Shown here: positions 51,165 through 61,500 of the stretch, one piece after another | How the letters are laid out: each line of letters opens with the position of its first letter | Numbering within the stretch: the first letter of the stretch is position 1 | From: Paenibacillus illinoisensis NBRC 15959 | Lineage (GTDB): Bacteria > Bacillota > Bacilli > Paenibacillales > Paenibacillaceae | DNA: 64,000 bases | Direction: 5' to 3' | Assembly: GCF_004000925.1 (NCBI RefSeq) | Contig: NZ_BIME01000013.1 | Span: 1 to 64,000 of the forward strand | Made by a program: the position numbers and the translations under genes | The notes under the pieces: model-generated | Seen by the model: only the letters and a program-made list of their open reading frames with translations | What the model was told of the DNA's origin: nothing | Databases searched by the model: none

Positions 51165-52790
51165 TTACCGGTTGTTGTAGCGTTCAAGTGCTGCTGTCTG
51201 GATTTCAATCGCTCGATCCAGATGTAACGATTTCATTTTCGCGACATAGCTCTCGAATTGATCCACTGGTTCGTTACCCAGAATGATCTTGATGGTCATC
51301 TCATCAACGAGGGTGTTGATATCGTTCATGATGGTCGCGTATTCGGAGCTTTCTTCAGGTGTAGGTGTGATTGAAGGCAGATTATATTTGGCGGCCTGTG
51401 TATTCTTCCATAAATCAATGGCATCACGCTGAGTCTGTAATGCAAAGAACTGCTCGGCATAACGTTTGTCTTGAACGAATGGACCGTTATAGCTGCTGCG
51501 GGCATATAGTGAAATCGCTTGTGCAGGAGCGAGTTTATCCGGATTCTTCAGCAGCAAATCCGTGAATTTCGGATAATCTCCTTCCAAGTTATAGCTGACA
51601 CCCTCTTCACCAAAGTTGAAGAACATGTGCCCTTCCTCACTGTAACCGTAATCCAGCATGCGAACGGCAAGTTCCGGGTCCTTGGCTGCTGTTGTGATGG
51701 CAACCGTACCTTCTGAGGCATATCCCTGGTTAAGCTGGCCGAATTTAGGAATATCCCCTTTTTTAAGCACCGGATATGGTGCGGCGACCAGAACGGCATC
51801 CGGATCATTTGCTTCTACGAGTGGCTGCCATTTGCCGATACCTCCGCCTGCGTTACCAACACTAGCGCCCGTAGCACCCGAAGCGAGGTTGCCGTCAACG
51901 GATTTGGTATCCGCTGTCGAGATGTTTTTATCAATCAAACCTTCTTTGTACCATTCCTGGAATAACTTCAAGTATTCTTTGAAGCCTTCTTCCGCAGGAC
52001 CAAATTTGATCTGTCCGTCTTCCTGATAGAATCCGCGGTTTACACCGAAGGCGCCAAGGAAAGCACCATTACCAGAATCGTTAAAGAATCGTGGCTTACT
52101 TACTACAGAGAACGGGGCGGATGCTCCTTTTTTCTCTTTAAAAGCTCTCAGGGTTGTTGTCCACTCATCAATCGTTTCCGGAACCGGTAGTCCCAGCTCA
52201 TCCAGCCAATCCTTACGAATGATTGGACCCTGGAAGACACGAAGGTACTCATCTCCCCGAATGAACGGGAATACATAATAGCTGCCACTGTCCGTTTTGA
52301 CCATCTTGTCGATGTCCGGATTGTCCTGCAGGTATTTCTTCAGATTCGGAGCATACTGGTCAATCAGATCGTTCAGCTTGAGGATATAACCATCATTGAT
52401 GGCTTTTTCCGGTCCACCAGGGAAATCTCCGATAAAATTGTACTCCAGCATGTCTGGCAAATCCCCGGAAGCCAGCATCACGTTAAAGGATTCTCTGACC
52501 TGACCGGTCGGTGGTGCCGTGAATTTGAGTGGCACGCCGGTTTTTTCCTGCCATTTTTGAAAGAATGGAATATCGCTGTGCGAATTTTTGACCCCGATCA
52601 AGTTTCCGTTAATTTCACCCCAGTACGTAAGCGTCTTATCCGTTTGAATTGGATAGGTTGTTGCTTCCGTTGATCCGCTTGGTGTCCCTTTATCAGCATC
52701 GCCCGTATTACTGTCTCCGGACGAACACCCCAGGATCGTTGTACCTAATAACAGAATCATCAAACTCGTAGATAACACTTTTCTTCTCAT
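51165..52790 (-). CDS. Extracellular solute-binding lipoprotein (first of the locus)
   Basis: This 541-residue family 1 binding protein has a lipobox LGTTILGCSSGD at its N-terminus. It delivers oligosaccharides to the LplB/LplC pair immediately downstream and is similar to the product of 43883 along its length. GGTGGAGGATAAGG precedes the ATG. As the first gene on the minus strand after a 320-base spacer it probably carries the main promoter of the locus (binding protein, permeases, GH88, regulator, second binding protein, beta-helix protein). Confidence 0.93.
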   Translation of the reverse strand: MRRKVLSTSLMILLLGTTILGCSSGDSNTGDADKGTPSGSTEATTYPIQTDKTLTYWGEINGNLIGVKNSHSDIPFFQKWQEKTGVPLKFTAPPTGQVRESFNVMLASGDLPDMLEYNFIGDFPGGPEKAINDGYILKLNDLIDQYAPNLKKYLQDNPDIDKMVKTDSGSYYVFPFIRGDEYLRVFQGPIIRKDWLDELGLPVPETIDEWTTTLRAFKEKKGASAPFSVVSKPRFFNDSGNGAFLGAFGVNRGFYQEDGQIKFGPAEEGFKEYLKLFQEWYKEGLIDKNISTADTKSVDGNLASGATGASVGNAGGGIGKWQPLVEANDPDAVLVAAPYPVLKKGDIPKFGQLNQGYASEGTVAITTAAKDPELAVRMLDYGYSEEGHMFFNFGEEGVSYNLEGDYPKFTDLLLKNPDKLAPAQAISLYARSSYNGPFVQDKRYAEQFFALQTQRDAIDLWKNTQAAKYNLPSITPTPEESSEYATIMNDINTLVDEMTIKIILGNEPVDQFESYVAKMKSLHLDRAIEIQTAALERYNNR

Positions 52791-53008
52791 GGACCTTATC
52801 CTCCACCTTTTGGGAATGTCTGTGCTCTACCTCAGAGTAAGGGAGAGCGCATTGTAGCGATATTCGCAAAAGATGAAATGACATTTTGATTTCGTCAGAA
52901 CCAAATGATCATTTAGCCAAAACGATAGACGAATTCTCTATATAATCTTCTGCAATGCCTTGAATTTGCAGTGTTGGCGCGGGTTTGTGACTGTACTTAT
53001 GACAGCAC
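52791..53008. other. Promoter region of the carbohydrate locus
   Basis: This region lies upstream of the first binding protein. The sequence is AT-rich near 52880-52960 and contains CTATATAATC (52938-52947), but the minus-strand promoter could not be fixed with confidence. No strict catabolite-repression (cre) palindrome is visible. Confidence 0.4.
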
Positions 53009-53042
53009 AAAAAAACAGACGATGAACAAGGTTCATCGTCTG
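53009..53042 (-). terminator. Terminator of the RDD gene
   Basis: CAGACGATGAAC (53016-53027) pairs perfectly with GTTCATCGTCTG (53031-53042) around AAG. On the minus strand it is followed by seven T. Confidence 0.9.
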
Positions 53043-53111
53043 TAACGTGGGTGAATATGAGTGGATTGGAATATAACGAATATATTACGCCAGGGCTCGC
53101 TTTCTCATTTT

Positions 53112-53510
53112 TTAGTCCCAGACAACTTCGGTACCTGCGATAAAATCATGTAAGGCACGTTTGTCTTCACGTACAGCAACCATGATGACACTTGCAATAA
53201 AACCAATGCCAAAAGTTATTCCATATACAAGTCCTGCAACAATTACTCTCATCAGCATGGTTCCAATTCCAGGGGGCTCATGTGTATCGTATCTTTGAAT
53301 TCGAATTCCGCAGATGCGTTTTCCTAAGGTTCTCCCATACCAGAAAGCGGGTAATAAAATGGAATATAATGCACTTAATATTTTCGCTATAGGTTCATCG
53401 TTGTCAAAGTTTCCTGTAATGAGCCCTGCGATAACCATCAAAGGCAGCGCAATAATAATACCGTCCAAAATACTTGCACCGAGCCTTATCCAAAAACCGG
53501 CTTTATACAA
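53112..53510 (-). CDS. RDD-family membrane protein
   Basis: This 132-residue membrane protein has three hydrophobic segments. The RDD signature is visible: Arg in FWIRLGASILDGIIIALPLM, then Asp11-12 residues later, and the RICGIRI/GKRICG loop (TLGKRICGIRI). The start is TTG 53510 behind GGAGGTAACATC; the longer frame from 53555 would read through that ribosome site. RDD proteins are small membrane proteins of mostly unknown role, in some cases ion exchangers. It is monocistronic, with its own terminator. Confidence 0.88.
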   Translation of the reverse strand: MYKAGFWIRLGASILDGIIIALPLMVIAGLITGNFDNDEPIAKILSALYSILLPAFWYGRTLGKRICGIRIQRYDTHEPPGIGTMLMRVIVAGLVYGITFGIGFIASVIMVAVREDKRALHDFIAGTEVVWD

Positions 53511-53774
53511 GATGTTACCTCCAAACTGGTTAAATTGAAAAAACTCCTTTACCAAGACATTAATTCAATTTATGTGCGTAAATCTTCAGATAGTATAAAT
53601 AAACGCTCCATTAAATCATTAAGGCTGAGGTAATGTTGCCAAAACAAGTGTCCAGTAATTATCAGTTGGTTGGGATTGTACTTAAGCACTTAACAGACAG
53701 CCATCTACTTCAAGATACATATTGCATAGACGGATAAAAAATCATTTTGCACACTTTAAAAATCATTAAATAAA
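53511..53774. other. Intergenic stretch
   Basis: This holds the promoter region of the RDD gene. No further gene is seen, and no repeat or strong hairpin apart from the terminator at 53775. Confidence 0.4.
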
Positions 53775-53798
53775 AAGAAGCCATAATTAGCATATGGC
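53775..53798 (-). terminator. Terminator of the WG-repeat gene
   Basis: GCCATA (53780-53785) pairs with TATGGC (53793-53798). On the minus strand a T-rich tail (TTCTTTTTATTT) follows. Confidence 0.65.
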
Positions 53799-53826
53799 CT
53801 CACATATATACGCTATGAATTTAAAA

Positions 53827-56331
53827 TTACATATGGAACGCTTTCCAGAACGAACCCTCGGTATTAATGATATCCCTAATCTGCACAAAAGGAATTGTAA
53901 ACGTCGGAAATCCAGCTGCGTAGGGAGCGATCTCATAAGGATTGAAATACAGATGCAGCGCGTCTGCCGTCACAAAAAATGGCTGATCCGGACTAATTCC
54001 TTCATAGGTATCCGGAAATACATATGAATACTGAGGATCATTTTTGATCTGATCTCCTACGATCTGGCTTAATACTTTCACGTAGTCACTATTCGGCTTA
54101 AACAAGTCCTTTAATTCATACAGCTGCCCGCTGCTTAGATTAATAATGGCATAGATCATCGTAGGCATACCGTGTGCAGCACCAAATGGATAGTTATATC
54201 CCGTAAGCTGCAGCTGAAGCAGCTGTTGCTGATAAAATGTAATATCAAAATCCCCTGTGTAGCTGTAATCCAGCTTTTGGTCTGGAGGAATCGGTTTGAC
54301 TTGAGACAAGTTCCTCAACTTCAAATTAAGTGCCAGTTGTGCGGCCTGGTCAGTTAAACCTTCCACCTGCGGATAATAAACCAGATAATCGATATTGGGT
54401 TTATACTTCTCTTCACGAACACGGTAAGGTGGCTGAAGGGGAACGATCGTATTTTGCCGCCAGATGATCTGTCCGGCTCGATTGACATACAAAAGACGCT
54501 GATCAACGTTTGCTTTGATCAAATCGGGCGCTACGACTTCAAGTGTACCGGAACCTTCTACACGGGGATATCCTGGTGCTGGGCGTCCGCTCAGGTCAAG
54601 CAGAACCGTCTGTCTTCCATCCGATGCAGAAGCGAGCCCCCCTTTGTAGTCGCCTACATCCCGGTAAATAAACTCTGTAAGTCTCCTGCCATTAGGATCT
54701 GCAATCGCATACAATGAGCCAATGAAAGGTTGCTCCGGATCGATTGCCTGCCCCAACGCAAAACGCTGCTCCCCTAAATCTCGGATATCATTGTAGGCCG
54801 GTTGAATGACAAAAGCCCCTTGCGTGTTAATGACACCATAAGTGGATTTATAGTCCTCTGCTGTATTCACAATCGCGTGCCCACCACTGAAAGGAAGTGC
54901 TGCAGTAAATTTAGGTTCAATTCGGACCTGACCTCGTTCATCGATATATCCGTATTTTCCAGGTGTCTCCTTCTGGAAAGCAAGTAAACCGTCTCCTAGC
55001 GGTCCTACATACGCGTAAGGGTATGTCGCCAGTCGGTTTCCATTACGATCTATGAGTGCGAACTCATTATCTTTGATCTGAACAACGGCTTTTCCATTGC
55101 TGAAATCATAGGCTGATACGAATTGTGCTCGGATCACCTCATTGCCAGCAGCGTCCAGGTAGCCGTAACGACTGACATCTCCACCTGCCTGACCTCCGGA
55201 AGTATCATAGAAAAGCGCTCGCCCATCCTTCATATTCGCGATAAAGGGATAAGCCCGTTTCGTGAGCACATGACCTTGTTCATCGATCATTTTAAAGCCT
55301 TGAGCGTCAATCACAATTGCCCGATCTTCTTCGAATGAATTAATGGAATCATATACAGGCTGAACAACATACTGGCCATTCAAATTAATCACACCAGCCT
55401 TGCCATCCTTCACAACTACAGCCAGGCCATTCGGCTGAAAATCACGAGCGTCATCAAGTACGGGTTCCAGCCGGATCCGACCTTGTGCATCCATATAGCC
55501 CCACCGGGTTCCCTGGATCGTTCTTACCGAAATGGGGAATAACCAGGTGATTTCACGTACATGACTACCTCCCATACTTTGTTTAATTTGCTTCTCCAAT
55601 TCAAGCAGCGCTTCCCGCGATGGGTAAGGCTCGTTGAAACTTAGCGCTTTTTGAACTGAAATCAGAGCAGCCGGTAATAACCCGGCGCGATACTGCGCGT
55701 CGGCAAGATAATACCAGTAAAAGGTGTAGTCTGGATAATACTGAGTTAATTGTTCGTAGTACTGCACAACCTTGGGAAAGTAATACATGTATACGTCTGT
55801 GGCAGGTACCCATTTCCCATTTTGCCACCGGATAATATCAACCTGATAAGCCTCCCCGGTATCATGCGTCCAAAGGGCTATCTCCACTTTCCCATCTCTT
55901 CCATGCTGACCGGGCATATCAATAATCTCGGCATGACTGAAATATAGATCAGCTGGTGCTACGTCCGTTAACCCTGCTTCTGTCCATTCATATACAGCAA
56001 GTTTGGACCAGATGGAACCGAGCTGCCAGCCGACAATAAGATTGTTTCTTGCCGTGGATGTTACAGGTGCAGCTGTCAGCAAGGTTGCATTATACCCCAA
56101 TCCTTTGGTGACCGACATCTTCGTCCATTGTCCTTGCACAAATTTCAAAATCAACAAGGTTAATTCTCCATCCAGTTTATATACCGCAGCGATCTCCGGC
56201 ATTCCGTCTCCGGTCAGATCTGCCGCGTAGATGGCTGGATGTTCGACAGGTTTAAGTATAGTGACGACATTAGCGCCGGCCGGAAGTTGTTGTTTTACGA
56301 TTTGAGTTAACAGTGGCTCGCTCATCGACAT
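53827..56331 (-). CDS. WG-repeat protein with C-terminal DUF3298-like domain
   Basis: This 834-residue protein has, at about residues 25-190, FG-GAP/VCBS-like segments (YAADLTGDGMPEIAAVYKLD) and then a helical TPR-like stretch. From about 285 to 640 it has a series of WG repeats (TRWGYMDAQGRIRLEPVLDD, AGVINLNGQYVVQPVYDSIN, YGYIDERGQVRIEPKFTAAL and more). The last 200 residues resemble the DUF3298/RsiV-type domain (INLSSGQLYELKDLFKPNSD, PTFTIPFVQIRDII). No signal peptide is visible at the chosen ATG, which has GGGAGGAAA before it, so it is probably cytoplasmic. WG-repeat proteins often bind ligands or partners. It is a single gene between terminators. Confidence 0.85.
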   Translation of the reverse strand: MSMSEPLLTQIVKQQLPAGANVVTILKPVEHPAIYAADLTGDGMPEIAAVYKLDGELTLLILKFVQGQWTKMSVTKGLGYNATLLTAAPVTSTARNNLIVGWQLGSIWSKLAVYEWTEAGLTDVAPADLYFSHAEIIDMPGQHGRDGKVEIALWTHDTGEAYQVDIIRWQNGKWVPATDVYMYYFPKVVQYYEQLTQYYPDYTFYWYYLADAQYRAGLLPAALISVQKALSFNEPYPSREALLELEKQIKQSMGGSHVREITWLFPISVRTIQGTRWGYMDAQGRIRLEPVLDDARDFQPNGLAVVVKDGKAGVINLNGQYVVQPVYDSINSFEEDRAIVIDAQGFKMIDEQGHVLTKRAYPFIANMKDGRALFYDTSGGQAGGDVSRYGYLDAAGNEVIRAQFVSAYDFSNGKAVVQIKDNEFALIDRNGNRLATYPYAYVGPLGDGLLAFQKETPGKYGYIDERGQVRIEPKFTAALPFSGGHAIVNTAEDYKSTYGVINTQGAFVIQPAYNDIRDLGEQRFALGQAIDPEQPFIGSLYAIADPNGRRLTEFIYRDVGDYKGGLASASDGRQTVLLDLSGRPAPGYPRVEGSGTLEVVAPDLIKANVDQRLLYVNRAGQIIWRQNTIVPLQPPYRVREEKYKPNIDYLVYYPQVEGLTDQAAQLALNLKLRNLSQVKPIPPDQKLDYSYTGDFDITFYQQQLLQLQLTGYNYPFGAAHGMPTMIYAIINLSSGQLYELKDLFKPNSDYVKVLSQIVGDQIKNDPQYSYVFPDTYEGISPDQPFFVTADALHLYFNPYEIAPYAAGFPTFTIPFVQIRDIINTEGSFWKAFHM

Positions 56332-56495
56332 GTCTGTTTCCTCCCTTATGACCGCATTCGCCTAATGGTATGCGTCATAAACCGGGATATGACATCTAAG
56401 CGAATATTACTACTGAATCGTGAGCAACAAGGTGTATGGTATACGGAGTTATATAAATCCAGTGAAGTAAACCAAGTAATGCTCTCTCCATAAAA
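56332..56495. other. Spacer between the WG-repeat gene and the VWA-module terminator
   Basis: This is the promoter region for the minus-strand WG-repeat gene. No ORF or structured element stands out. Confidence 0.35.
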
Positions 56496-56531
56496 AAAGA
56501 TTTGCAGAGGCACTCGCTTCTGCAAATCTTT
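56496..56531 (-). terminator. Terminator of the DUF4132/SWIM/VWA operon
   Basis: AAAGATTTGCAGA pairs with TCTGCAAATCTTT around GGCACTCGCT, with a T-run on the minus strand. It lies 10 bases after the last gene of the operon. Confidence 0.9.
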
Positions 56532-56540
56532 CGCAATGCT

Positions 56541-56837
56541 TCAGGATGATTCCTGAATGCTTAGTTGTACATACTGGGTTAGGCGGCAATAATGGTTCAG
56601 CAGAAGCTCCTCGTTGCCATTACCAAGAGCCAGGCTGCGTCCTTCCGCAATCAATAGCCCTACAATTTCCTCAAGGAATGTCAGTTGAAACCGTTTGATC
56701 TCCACTAGAAACTGTTCTAACACGCCTACATCCTTCATGGTAAATTGGGATATTCCGCGCAGTAGCAATTCTTCTGCCCAGCCGCCGATCTGCTGCATGA
56801 ACTGACTATAGTCTTCCAAGTCTACCCGTCCTTCCAT
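56541..56837 (-). CDS. Small helical protein, last gene of the VWA module
   Basis: This 98-residue protein is predicted to be all helical (YSQFMQQIGGWAEELLLRGI, VLEQFLVEIKRFQLTFLEEI, LLLNHYCRLTQYVQLSIQES). It begins 32 bases inside the end of the SWIM gene in another frame, an overlap that argues for coupled translation and a physical link. I do not recognise the family. The coupling and the immediate terminator make it a component of the module, perhaps an adaptor of the SWIM protein. Confidence 0.75.
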   Translation of the reverse strand: MEGRVDLEDYSQFMQQIGGWAEELLLRGISQFTMKDVGVLEQFLVEIKRFQLTFLEEIVGLLIAEGRSLALGNGNEELLLNHYCRLTQYVQLSIQESS

Positions 56838-58587
56838 AGCCTATATCCAATTTCAGGCTGATTACCCGTTGACCCTTCAAAAAGCTGATCGGGTAAAATT
56901 TGCTCTGTTCAACTCGAACAAAAGCATAAAAGTGTTCGAGCGAGGCGGCTCCGTATCCTGACTCGAGACGCTGGATCATCATGTGCCAGTCCATGGAGTA
57001 AGGAAGCGTCAGAGGAAGCAGTTCCCCTTCTTCCGTTTCAATGGTAAGGATAAGTTGTTGAGTTCGTTTGTCAAAGCTGTGATCTACGATCCGGGCAACC
57101 CGAAGAATGGCAAAACGCTCCTTCGGATTGGTAAATAGCTCAAATGTCCTTGAATCCTCAAGAAGTAGAGAAGGAACATTCTGCAAGTATTTACCCAGAT
57201 TCACATCTTCCACTTTCGTTCGCGTCATAAGTTCCAGCTTCGCACCCTCCCCTGAAGAGAGCCTGCGTTCGTTGTTCACTTTTACCGTTTGGAACTGCAG
57301 CTCCTCCCCGGCAAATTGACGGAAGGTCACGTTGGTGTGCCAAGGCGTAAACGCCCCATAATGCTCTGCGTAGGAAAATGAATTGTCGTCATAGTAAACA
57401 GCTCGCACATCACTGTACGTGTATATTTCTTCGTCTTCAAAACAGTAGAAATAATACGTAATGCCCCGGTAACCGGACCTGGTTTCCCATGCATCTGCTC
57501 CTAAACCATACAGATGTAGCTGCGGAACTGTGTAATACTTACTGCGAAAACTGCCAATAAGCTGGCTCTGCATATAAGCTGAAGTACGCTCTAGCTCCAA
57601 GACCTGCAATGCGAGATACAACTTGGACACCCGATCAAGCATGGTATGCATGGAGAAACGAATATGTCGATTGAAAAATAGCTGTAATTCACCCTGAATT
57701 CCCCGTAAACTTCGTTCAACATCAGGGAGGTTACCACTATGCGCAGCTACAGCGAGTGTCTCCAGCTGGGCCATATAGGACTGTGGCAGCCTGGCAAGCC
57801 CCGTTTTTAACAGATCGGCAAGCATGCTCCGGCATTCACGGACGGTTTGAATGGAGAACTTGGTATCATATACTCGTCCACTCAAGACATTCTCATCGTC
57901 CACATGTTGTTGTCTGCGATATCGAAGCAAGGCTTCCAGCTTCGCCATATTTCCAGCCGTTTGTTTAACCTTACACAGCGCCTTTGCGAGACTGGGTTCC
58001 TGAGTGAATGAAACCTCGATGTTTTGTCTTACAAGTCGCACGGTAAGAAGAGAATCCTCCAGAACTTCGATCTGCTCGGGATACTTCAACCGGAACCAAA
58101 CCTCTTCGATCATCGAGGAGCTATACGATTGGATTAACGTAGACAGGTCAGACTCTGTCATCCAGCGGAAACGGGATTCATCACCCGTTGTTAACTCCTT
58201 TGCATCCATAGCAATCGAACTGGAATTCGAGTTATTGTCAGTCGCTTCAGTTAATGGAACTGTCTCGGCCTGAATATCTTGCCCCGCAGCATTTTCATCC
58301 GTCTGATATTCACGCTGATAATACAGAATCGAGATCAGAACATGTTTGCAGATGTGATCTGACGGACAGGAGCAATCCCAGTGATCGAGCGTACTTTCCA
58401 GCGTACAGAGAGTTCCATCACTCAACTGACAGCTGACTGAAGATTCATTCCACGAGTATTTCACACTCACACCGTTATCTATGTCTTTCAAAGACCTCTT
58501 GTACAATCCCTTATTCGCATGCCTTATGAGGTAGTCTTCCGTGCACAATTTGGAAAATGTCCTGAATTTATGTTCGAATTCACTCAC
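56806..58587 (-). CDS. SWIM zinc-finger protein
   Basis: In this 593-residue protein the SWIM motif is clear near the N-terminus: CSCPSDHICKH, with Cys72, Cys74, Cys80 and His82, preceded by YSWNESSVSCQLSDGTLCTL. The remainder is long, mainly helical at about 150-320 and then mixed, and is shared with SWIM proteins of MoxR/VWA neighbourhoods. SWIM domains bind DNA or proteins through zinc. It lies four bases after the DUF4132 stop and overlaps the next small gene, so it is part of one operon with them. Its exact task is unknown. Confidence 0.88.
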   Translation of the reverse strand: MSEFEHKFRTFSKLCTEDYLIRHANKGLYKRSLKDIDNGVSVKYSWNESSVSCQLSDGTLCTLESTLDHWDCSCPSDHICKHVLISILYYQREYQTDENAAGQDIQAETVPLTEATDNNSNSSSIAMDAKELTTGDESRFRWMTESDLSTLIQSYSSSMIEEVWFRLKYPEQIEVLEDSLLTVRLVRQNIEVSFTQEPSLAKALCKVKQTAGNMAKLEALLRYRRQQHVDDENVLSGRVYDTKFSIQTVRECRSMLADLLKTGLARLPQSYMAQLETLAVAAHSGNLPDVERSLRGIQGELQLFFNRHIRFSMHTMLDRVSKLYLALQVLELERTSAYMQSQLIGSFRSKYYTVPQLHLYGLGADAWETRSGYRGITYYFYCFEDEEIYTYSDVRAVYYDDNSFSYAEHYGAFTPWHTNVTFRQFAGEELQFQTVKVNNERRLSSGEGAKLELMTRTKVEDVNLGKYLQNVPSLLLEDSRTFELFTNPKERFAILRVARIVDHSFDKRTQQLILTIETEEGELLPLTLPYSMDWHMMIQRLESGYGAASLEHFYAFVRVEQSKFYPISFLKGQRVISLKLDIGYGRTGRLGRL

Positions 58588-58591
58588 GCAA

Positions 58592-61500
58592 TCAACGCCC
58601 CGACGCTCTTAGGATATCGTAGAGCGTTTCACTGAAGACGCGTCCCGGAATCTGACCCAGAGCAATGCTTTTGTTATTGCTGTAGTAATAATTTCTCTTG
58701 TTCTCCGGTCTGAAGAAATGGAGAGATTCAAGCGTAATATCGTCCATCCCCTCATAATAGGTAATACTGGTACCGCTGAAACGCAGTTCAGCTACGTATT
58801 CATCGTACTCCTTGTAAAATTCATGATACCAGCCGCCGTCCATTGCCGGCCCTTTGATCCAACCGAATTTCTCCAGTGCTTTTGGGAAAGCGGTCGGTGA
58901 AAATTCCGATTCCGGAAGTCGGGAGTACTCCTCAAGCTTGGTGTCTTCTTCCTCAGGCAGGTGAATTTCTCGGTTAAGCTGCTCGAAAGGCTGCTTCACT
59001 TCGTAGTCTTCGAGCTGTGTTTTCCAGCCGTCCAGGGTGGATGCTTCAAGTTCAAGAGGGTGTATGAGTCCTACCTGTATATTCAGAGGCAGCTCATATT
59101 CATCCTCATCCACAGTATTAAAGGTGCCATCTTCCATGTAGCGGAATGTGCTATTCAGCTGACCATCTTCATATGTGCCCCAGATCAAACCTACAGCGAA
59201 TTTTTGCATGATCACATTTTCAACAAAGAGTGCTTTCCACTCTTCAGCGGACCACAGACGCTGCTTGGACAATGATTCCTCCAGGCGCTGTGCCTGAATG
59301 CCCACCATTGTTTTGAGATCTTTCTTCAGCTGCGTAAAACGTGCTTTGGATTGCGCAGCGAGCTCTGCATCATCCTTCTGTGCTGGTGCGGGCAAGCTTT
59401 TCACTGTTTTACCCGTTTCTTCGTTCAGAACGACGACCTGCAAATCCCCATTCACTTTAATGAGGAATGAACGCTCACCGTAACTCAGCCTCATCGTTCC
59501 TGACTCGTCAAAACCAAGCGTAGTTACAAGCCGGTCTTCTAACTGTTCCGGTGTAAGTCCCAAGTTGTCGGCCGCAAGCTGCAGCGCTTCTTCTGCCGCG
59601 CCTTTCACCTGACGGTTCTTGACGCTGCGTTTAATTTTATCAATGGCCATGAGAGCAGATGGCTCTTTCAGGTAAGCGAGTACTTTCACAGCATCTGCCG
59701 CAATAGCTCCACGGCTGTTTTCGGTCCATTCCTTAATCTGAGGCGTCAGAATGTGAACGATTTGCACACTGCCAAAGAGCGCAGAGATATACATCACCCA
59801 TTTCTCCTTCGCAGGTGCACCGTCCTGAATCCATAACTGGAGCAGCTCAGTCGCGAATCGAGATAACGATTCTTCGTCCACATACTCCCGCAGTTCATTC
59901 AGCCTTTCGTTCGGTGCAGATGTATGATCTACCGATTGGACCAGAATATATTGCTTGATTCGATCATCCAAAGGTTGATTGTCTTCCAATCGTATAAGAG
60001 AAGGCAAGTCCTTCAGGGATAACCAACTAAATCTAGCCAGCTTTTTGGCATCTGCCTGATCAGCAAGTGCAGCATGCGCATATTCCGGGCTTTCATCTGC
60101 GGTATCCAGCAGAATTTGAATCAAGTTCTTCCATTCCGCCGACTTCTCACCCTCCAGAAGCTCACGATATAGCTCTTTATTATGATCCAGGCTGCGAATG
60201 GCGCTAAGCGCCATTTCTTTCACGCTTGCTTTTTTCTCTGAACGATAGATCGATGTAAACAGTTCCGGATCAGGTACACGATTGAATTCGGATAATGCGA
60301 GACTGTTGGCTTTTTTGGATGAATCCTGCAGTCCCGCGCGAATCGCCTCGGCCAGTTTCTCCGTCTTGAGTTCACTTCGTTGCTCGAAGGTAATCTCCAA
60401 AATTAAAATACGTGTGTCCGTTGGGAGCTTTTTATACTGTCCCAGAGCATAGTCGAGATTTTGCTGAATAATCCGGCGGTACTCATCCTGAGGCATTGGT
60501 TTGTACCTGTAATCCGTCATACCGTTTAGCGAGATCAGACTGGTCAACAGCTTATCCTGCTGTACCTCCGGATCTTGCCCATAATGCTGCAGAAGCTTCT
60601 CTCCGCTGAAAGCGTAGGAGCGATACATATCTGAGACGATATCCAGCGTCCAGTCCGGATAGGTAGCCAGAATTACAAACCGGCGCATTGCCTCTGAATC
60701 CACTGGCAGGAAGCTGATGGCAATCAGAGTCTGAATACGTTTTTTGTCACGATTCAGATTGTTAAACAGACTGCGGCTGTTGGAGTCTTTCCAGTAATCT
60801 TCAAATGATGTCTGACCTTCGAGATACCGTGCGATGGCAAGACCACTGCGACCACCATCTAATGGCTCCCGGAGTACTGCATAGACGGCTTGTTCAAGCG
60901 TACCGTCCGCATCAGGGATTTCTCTACCGTGATCTTCCAAAATCTTTTGGATAACCAACTTGAGGTAAGGGGTTTTGAGTATATGATAAGCTCGTATGGA
61001 TTGTTCCGGATCACTCATAATGGCCGACTGAATTGACTGCCATGATATCGTATACATATTCAATTCGTTATTCATAAGCTCGATCAGTTGGTATGGTTCA
61101 TCCAGAGGAAGCAGCCCAGCGAGCAGCCCGTCGGCATTTTTGGCTCTGGAATCCATGCTCATCAGATACATGCGCGTCTCAAACGGATAGATTTCATGCA
61201 GCTGAGTAATTGCCTCCAATAGAGCTTGACCTGTTTCGCCTTTGTTCTCGAGGAACCGGTCCTTCCCGCCATGGACATTGATCAGATACAACAACGAGCT
61301 GCTTATCAAGATCATGGTCTGATGGAACACATTCTGAGACAATTGTTCTTTTTTATTCAATGAAGTGTCCGGATAGAGCTCTTCCATCAGGAGATTTCGT
61401 TTTTGCTGAAGAAATTCCGGTTTCAGATCATGCACTGACCGATTAGATCGGCTCTGCATGGAGCACACAACCAGTGGCTCAATAAGCTTATGTAACGCCG

